From: Rutidosis leptorrhynchoides
Taxonomy: Eukaryota; Streptophyta; Magnoliopsida; Asterales; Asteraceae
Direction of reading: 5' to 3'
Assembly (NCBI RefSeq): GCF_046630445.1
Contig: NC_092340.1
Span: forward strand, 15,726,001-15,790,000
Length of the DNA stretch: 64,000 nt
The translations under genes were made by a program, and so were the position numbers. Every line of letters starts with the position of its first letter. Positions within the stretch are counted from its first letter, which is position 1. Below the pieces are notes generated by a model. The model searched no databases, was not told where the DNA came from, and saw nothing but the letters and a program-made list of their open reading frames with translations. Shown piece by piece: positions 60,236 to 64,000 of the stretch.

Positions 60236-63200
60236 TGTAGTGACCCGAACTTTTCCATGTTTATATATATATTAAATGAAATTGTTATTTACATGATTAA
60301 GTGTTTCCAACATGTTAAGCAATCAAACTTGTTAAGACTTGATTAATTGAAATAGGTTTCATATAGACAATTGACCACCCAAGTTGACCGGTGATTCACG
60401 AACGTTAAAACTTGTAAAAACTATATGATGACATATATATGGATATATATATATAGTTAACATGATATTATGATAAGTAAACATATCATTAAGTATATTA
60501 ACAATGAACTACATATGTAAAAACAAGACTACTAACTTAATGATTTTGAAACGAGACATATATGTAACGATTATCGTTGTAACGACATTTAATGTATATA
60601 TATATCATATTAAGAGATATTCATATATCATAATATCATGATAATATAATAATTTAAAATCTCATTTGATATTATAAACATTGGGTTAACAACACTTAAC
60701 AAGATCGTTAACCTAAAGGTTTCAAAACAACACTTACATGTAACGACTAACGATGACTTAACGACCCAGTTAAAATGTATATACATGTAGTGTTTTAATA
60801 TGTATTCATACACTTTTTAAAGACTTCAAGACACTTATCAAAATACTTCTACTTAACAAAAATGCTTACAATTACATCCTCGTTCAGTTTCATCAACAAT
60901 TCTACTCGTATGCACCCGTATTCGTACTCGTACAATACACAGCTTTTAGATGTAGGTACTATTGGTATATACACTCCAATGATCAGCTCTTAGCAGCCCA
61001 TGTGAGTCACCTAACACATGTGGGAACCATCATTTGGCAACTAGCATGAAATATCTCATAAAATTACAAAAATGTGAGTAATCATTCATGACTTATTTAC
61101 ATGAAAACAAAATTACATATCCTTTATATCTAATCCATACATCAACGACCAAAAACACCTACAAACACTTTCATTCTTCAATTTTCTTCATCTAATTGAT
61201 CTCTCTCAAGTTCTATCTTCAAGTTCTAAGTGTTCTTCATAAATTCTAAAAGTTCTAGTTTCATAAAATCAAGAATACTTCCAAGATTGCAAGTTTACTT
61301 CCAAGTTTTCTAAATCCATTCCAAGTAATCATCCAAGATCAAGAAACCTTTGTTACTTACAGTAGGTTATCTTTCTAATACAAGGTAATAATCGTATTCA
61401 AACTTTAATTCAATTTCTATAACTATAACAATCTTATTTCGAGTGGAAATCTTACTTGAAATTGTTTTCGTGTCATGATTCTGCTTCAAGAACTTTCAAG
61501 CCATCCAAGGATCCTTTGAAGCTAGATCTATTTTTTTCATTTCCAGTAGGTTTATCCAAGGAACTTGAGGTAGTAATGATGTTCATAACATCATTCGATT
61601 CATACATATAAAGCTATCTTATTCGAAGGTTTAAACTTGTAATCACTAGAACATAGTTTAGTTAATTCTAAACTTGTTAGCAAATAAAAGTTAATCCTTC
61701 TAACTTGACTTTTAAAATAAACTAAACACATGTTCTATATCTATATTATATGCTAACTTAATGATTTAAAACCTGGAAACACGAAAAACACCGTAAAACC
61801 GGATTTATGCCGTCGTAGTAACACCGCGGGCTGTTTTGGGTTAGTTAATTAAAAACTATGATAAACTTTGATTTAAAAGTTTTTATTCTGAGAAAATGAT
61901 TTTTATTATGAACATGAAACTATATCCAAAAATTATGGTTAAACTCAAAGTGGAAGTATGTTTTCTAAAATGGTCATCTAGACGTCGTTCTTTCGACTTA
62001 AATGACTACCTTTACAAAAACGACTTGTAACTTATTTTTCCGACTATAAACCTATACTTTTTCTGTTTAGATTCATAAAATAGAGTTCAATATGAAACCA
62101 TAGCAATTTGATTCACTCAAAACGGATTTAAAATGAAGAAGTTATGGGTAAAACAAGATTGGATAATTTTTCTCATTTTAGCTACGTGAAAATTGGTAAC
62201 AAATCTATTCCAACCATAACTTAATCAACTTGTATTGTATATTATGTAATCTTGAGATACCATAGACACGTATACAATGTTTCAACCTATCATGTCGACA
62301 CATCTATATATATTTCGGAACAACCATAGACACTCTATATGTGAATGTTGGAGTTAGCTATACAGGGTTGAGGTTGATTCCAAAATATATATAGTTTGAG
62401 TTGTGATCAATACTGAGATACGTATACACTGGGTCGTGGATTGATTCAAGATAATATTTATCGATTTATTTCTGTACATCTAACTGTGGACAACTAGTTG
62501 TAGGTTACTAACGAGGACAGCTGACTTAATAAACTTAAAACATCAAAATATATTAAAAGTGTTGTAAATATATTTTGAACATACTTTGATATATATGTAT
62601 ATATTGTTATAGGTTCGTGAATCAACCAGTGGCCAAGTCTTACTTCCCGACGAAGTAAAAATCTGTGAAAGTGAGTTATAGTCCCACTTTTAAAATCTAA
62701 TATTTTTAGGATGAGAATACATGCAGGTTTTATAAATGATTTACAAAATAGACACAAGTACGTGAAACTACATTCTATGGTTGAATTATCGAAATCGAAT
62801 ATGCCCCTTTTTATTAAGTCTGGTAATCTAAGAATTAGGGAACAGACACCCTATTGACGTGAATCCTAAAGATAGATCTATTGAGCCTAACAAACCCCAT
62901 CCAAAGTACCGGATGCTTTAGTACTTCGAAATTTATATCATATCCGAAGGGTGTCACGAAATGATGGGGATATTCTTATATATGCATCTTGTTAATGTCG
63001 GTTACCAGGTGTTCACCATATGAATGATTTTTATCTCTATGTATGGGATGTGTATTGAAATATGAAATCTTGTGATCTATTATTATGATTTGATAATATA
63101 TAGGTTAAACCTATAACTCACCAACATATTTGTTGACATTTTAAGCATGTTTATTCTCAGGTGATTATTAAGAGCTTCCGCTGTCGCATACTTAAATAAG

Positions 63201-63503
63201 GACGAGATTTGGAGTCCATGCTTGTATGATATTGTGTAAAAACTGCATTCAAGAAACTTATTTCGTTGTAACATATTTGTATTGTAAACCATTATGTAAT
63301 GGTCGTGTGTAAACAGGATATTTTAGATTATCATTATTTGATAATCTACGTAAAGCTTTTTAAACCTTTATTGATGAAATAAAGGTTATGGTTTGTTTTA
63401 AAATGAATGCAGTCTTTGAAAAACGTCTCATATAGAGGTCAAAACCTCGCAACGAGATCAATTAATATGGAACGTTTTTAATCAATAAGAACGGGACATT
63501 TCA
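60236..63503 (+). mobile_element. solo LTR, same family as 3042-6485 but inverted
   Basis: TGTAGTGACCCG to GGGACATTTCA with perfect CCTTC duplications (60231-60235 and 63504-63508). Aligned inversely to 3042-6485 it matches end to end with scattered changes, and it shows the original CA terminus lost in that copy. It is the product of recombination between two LTRs. Confidence 0.9.
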
Positions 63504-63508
63504 CCTTC

Positions 63509-63940
63509 TACTGTCATCTACTATTATTTTTACAAAGTAGTAGACAGCTTTTTCGTCGATTACTTAATAAATGTGGTCTACTACGTAGTAGACGAAGTTA
63601 TAAGGCAGTAGACGTAACCCTGCCTTATAACTTCGTCTACTACGTAGTAGACCAGGGTTACGTTTACTGCCTTATAACTTCGTCTACTACGTAGTAGACC
63701 ACATTTATTAAGTAGTCGACGAAAAAGCTGTCTACTACTTTGTAAAAATAATAGTAGACGACAATAGACGAAGTTATAAGGCAGTAGACGTAACCCTGCC
63801 TTATAACTTTGTCTACTACGTAGTAGACCAGGGTTATGTCTACTGCCTTATAACTTCGTCTACTACGTAGTAGACCACATTTATTAAGTAGTCGACGAAA
63901 AAGCTGTCTACTACTTTGTAAAAATAATAGTAGACGACAG
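63509..63940. repeat. palindrome array with five copies of GTCTACTACGTAGTAGAC
   Basis: Perfect 18-base palindromes at 63576-63593, 63635-63652, 63682-63699, 63811-63828 and 63858-63875. 63512-63753 as a whole folds back on itself, and 63756-63940 repeats its right half. Confidence 0.9.
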
Positions 63941-64000
63941 GTAAAAGAAGTAGACAGAAATCCCGTCTACCGAATGGTGTAAAAAGGCAATTTTTTTTAA

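Larger units (their letters stand above)
60178..64000. mobile_element. foldback/TIR element split by a solo LTR (reaches right edge)
   Basis: Left end 60178-60228 and right end 63950-64000 are inverted copies. Both hold GGTAGAC-GGGATTTCT-GTCTACC, itself a 7-base stem-loop, then CGAATGGTGTAAAAAG. Without the LTR insertion the element is about 550 bases. The inner DNA is a large palindrome. No ORF. The superfamily is not clear, and true ends may lie slightly outside these limits. Confidence 0.7.

Overview
This is plant nuclear DNA: AT-rich and intron-containing, with plant LTR retrotransposons, a CACTA element, a PIF/Harbinger element and a plant-only WRKY transcription factor. The repeat families look to me like those of Asteraceae, but that is recollection and was not searched. 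About 80 percent of the window is transposable elements, many nested. I see one convincing host gene, a three-exon group III WRKY (31481-33298, + strand).

Layout. (1) 1-6485, minus strand: 5' part of a Ty3/gypsy element with a 3.4 kb LTR (3042-6485), a tRNA-iMet primer site, a broken acidic ORF, an intact F-box-like ORF and then gag, which runs off the left edge. (2) That LTR cuts a plus-strand Athila-like ORF1 (6486-7782). Its element continues at 17141-19333 and ends in a 3' LTR (19334-22949, itself carrying a solo LTR at 20263-22388). (3) 7905-17140, minus strand: a complete two-LTR element with no pol. It carries a coiled-coil ORF after the primer site and an antisense two-helix small ORF near the 3' LTR. 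(4) 22950-27823, plus strand: a gypsy chain of decayed internal DNA, LTR 24879-27264, primer site and gag fragment. Its LTR holds an array of hairpins with a nearly constant loop and changing stems. (5) 29368-30818: PIF/Harbinger element with a broken ALP1/HARBI1-like transposase. (6) 31195-33298: WRKY gene with TGACG promoter motifs. (7) 33590-35706: SINE and two small DNA-element relics. (8) 36935-55384, minus strand: Ty1/copia element whose gag-pol frame has only two nonsense codons. Its right LTR is split by a 12.8 kb pol-less gypsy element (42393-55200, target duplication CATCT), which itself holds a small solo LTR (46696-47312). (9) 55744-56839: non-autonomous CACTA element. (10) 57716-60010: poly(A)-ended retrosequence, a TIR relic, a SINE and AAT microsatellites. 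(11) 60178-64000: palindrome-rich foldback element split by a solo LTR (60236-63503) of the same family as 3042-6485, inverted.

The two pol-less elements share an internal layout: primer site, coiled-coil ORF in element sense, long non-coding middle with repeated TTAACGGGTAGGTA motifs, then a TATA box and a 57-residue two-helix ORF antisense beside the 3' LTR. They presumably depend on enzymes from a related autonomous element such as the one at the left edge. Most LTR families here also carry their own short, often palindromic, repeat motif just upstream of the TATA box.
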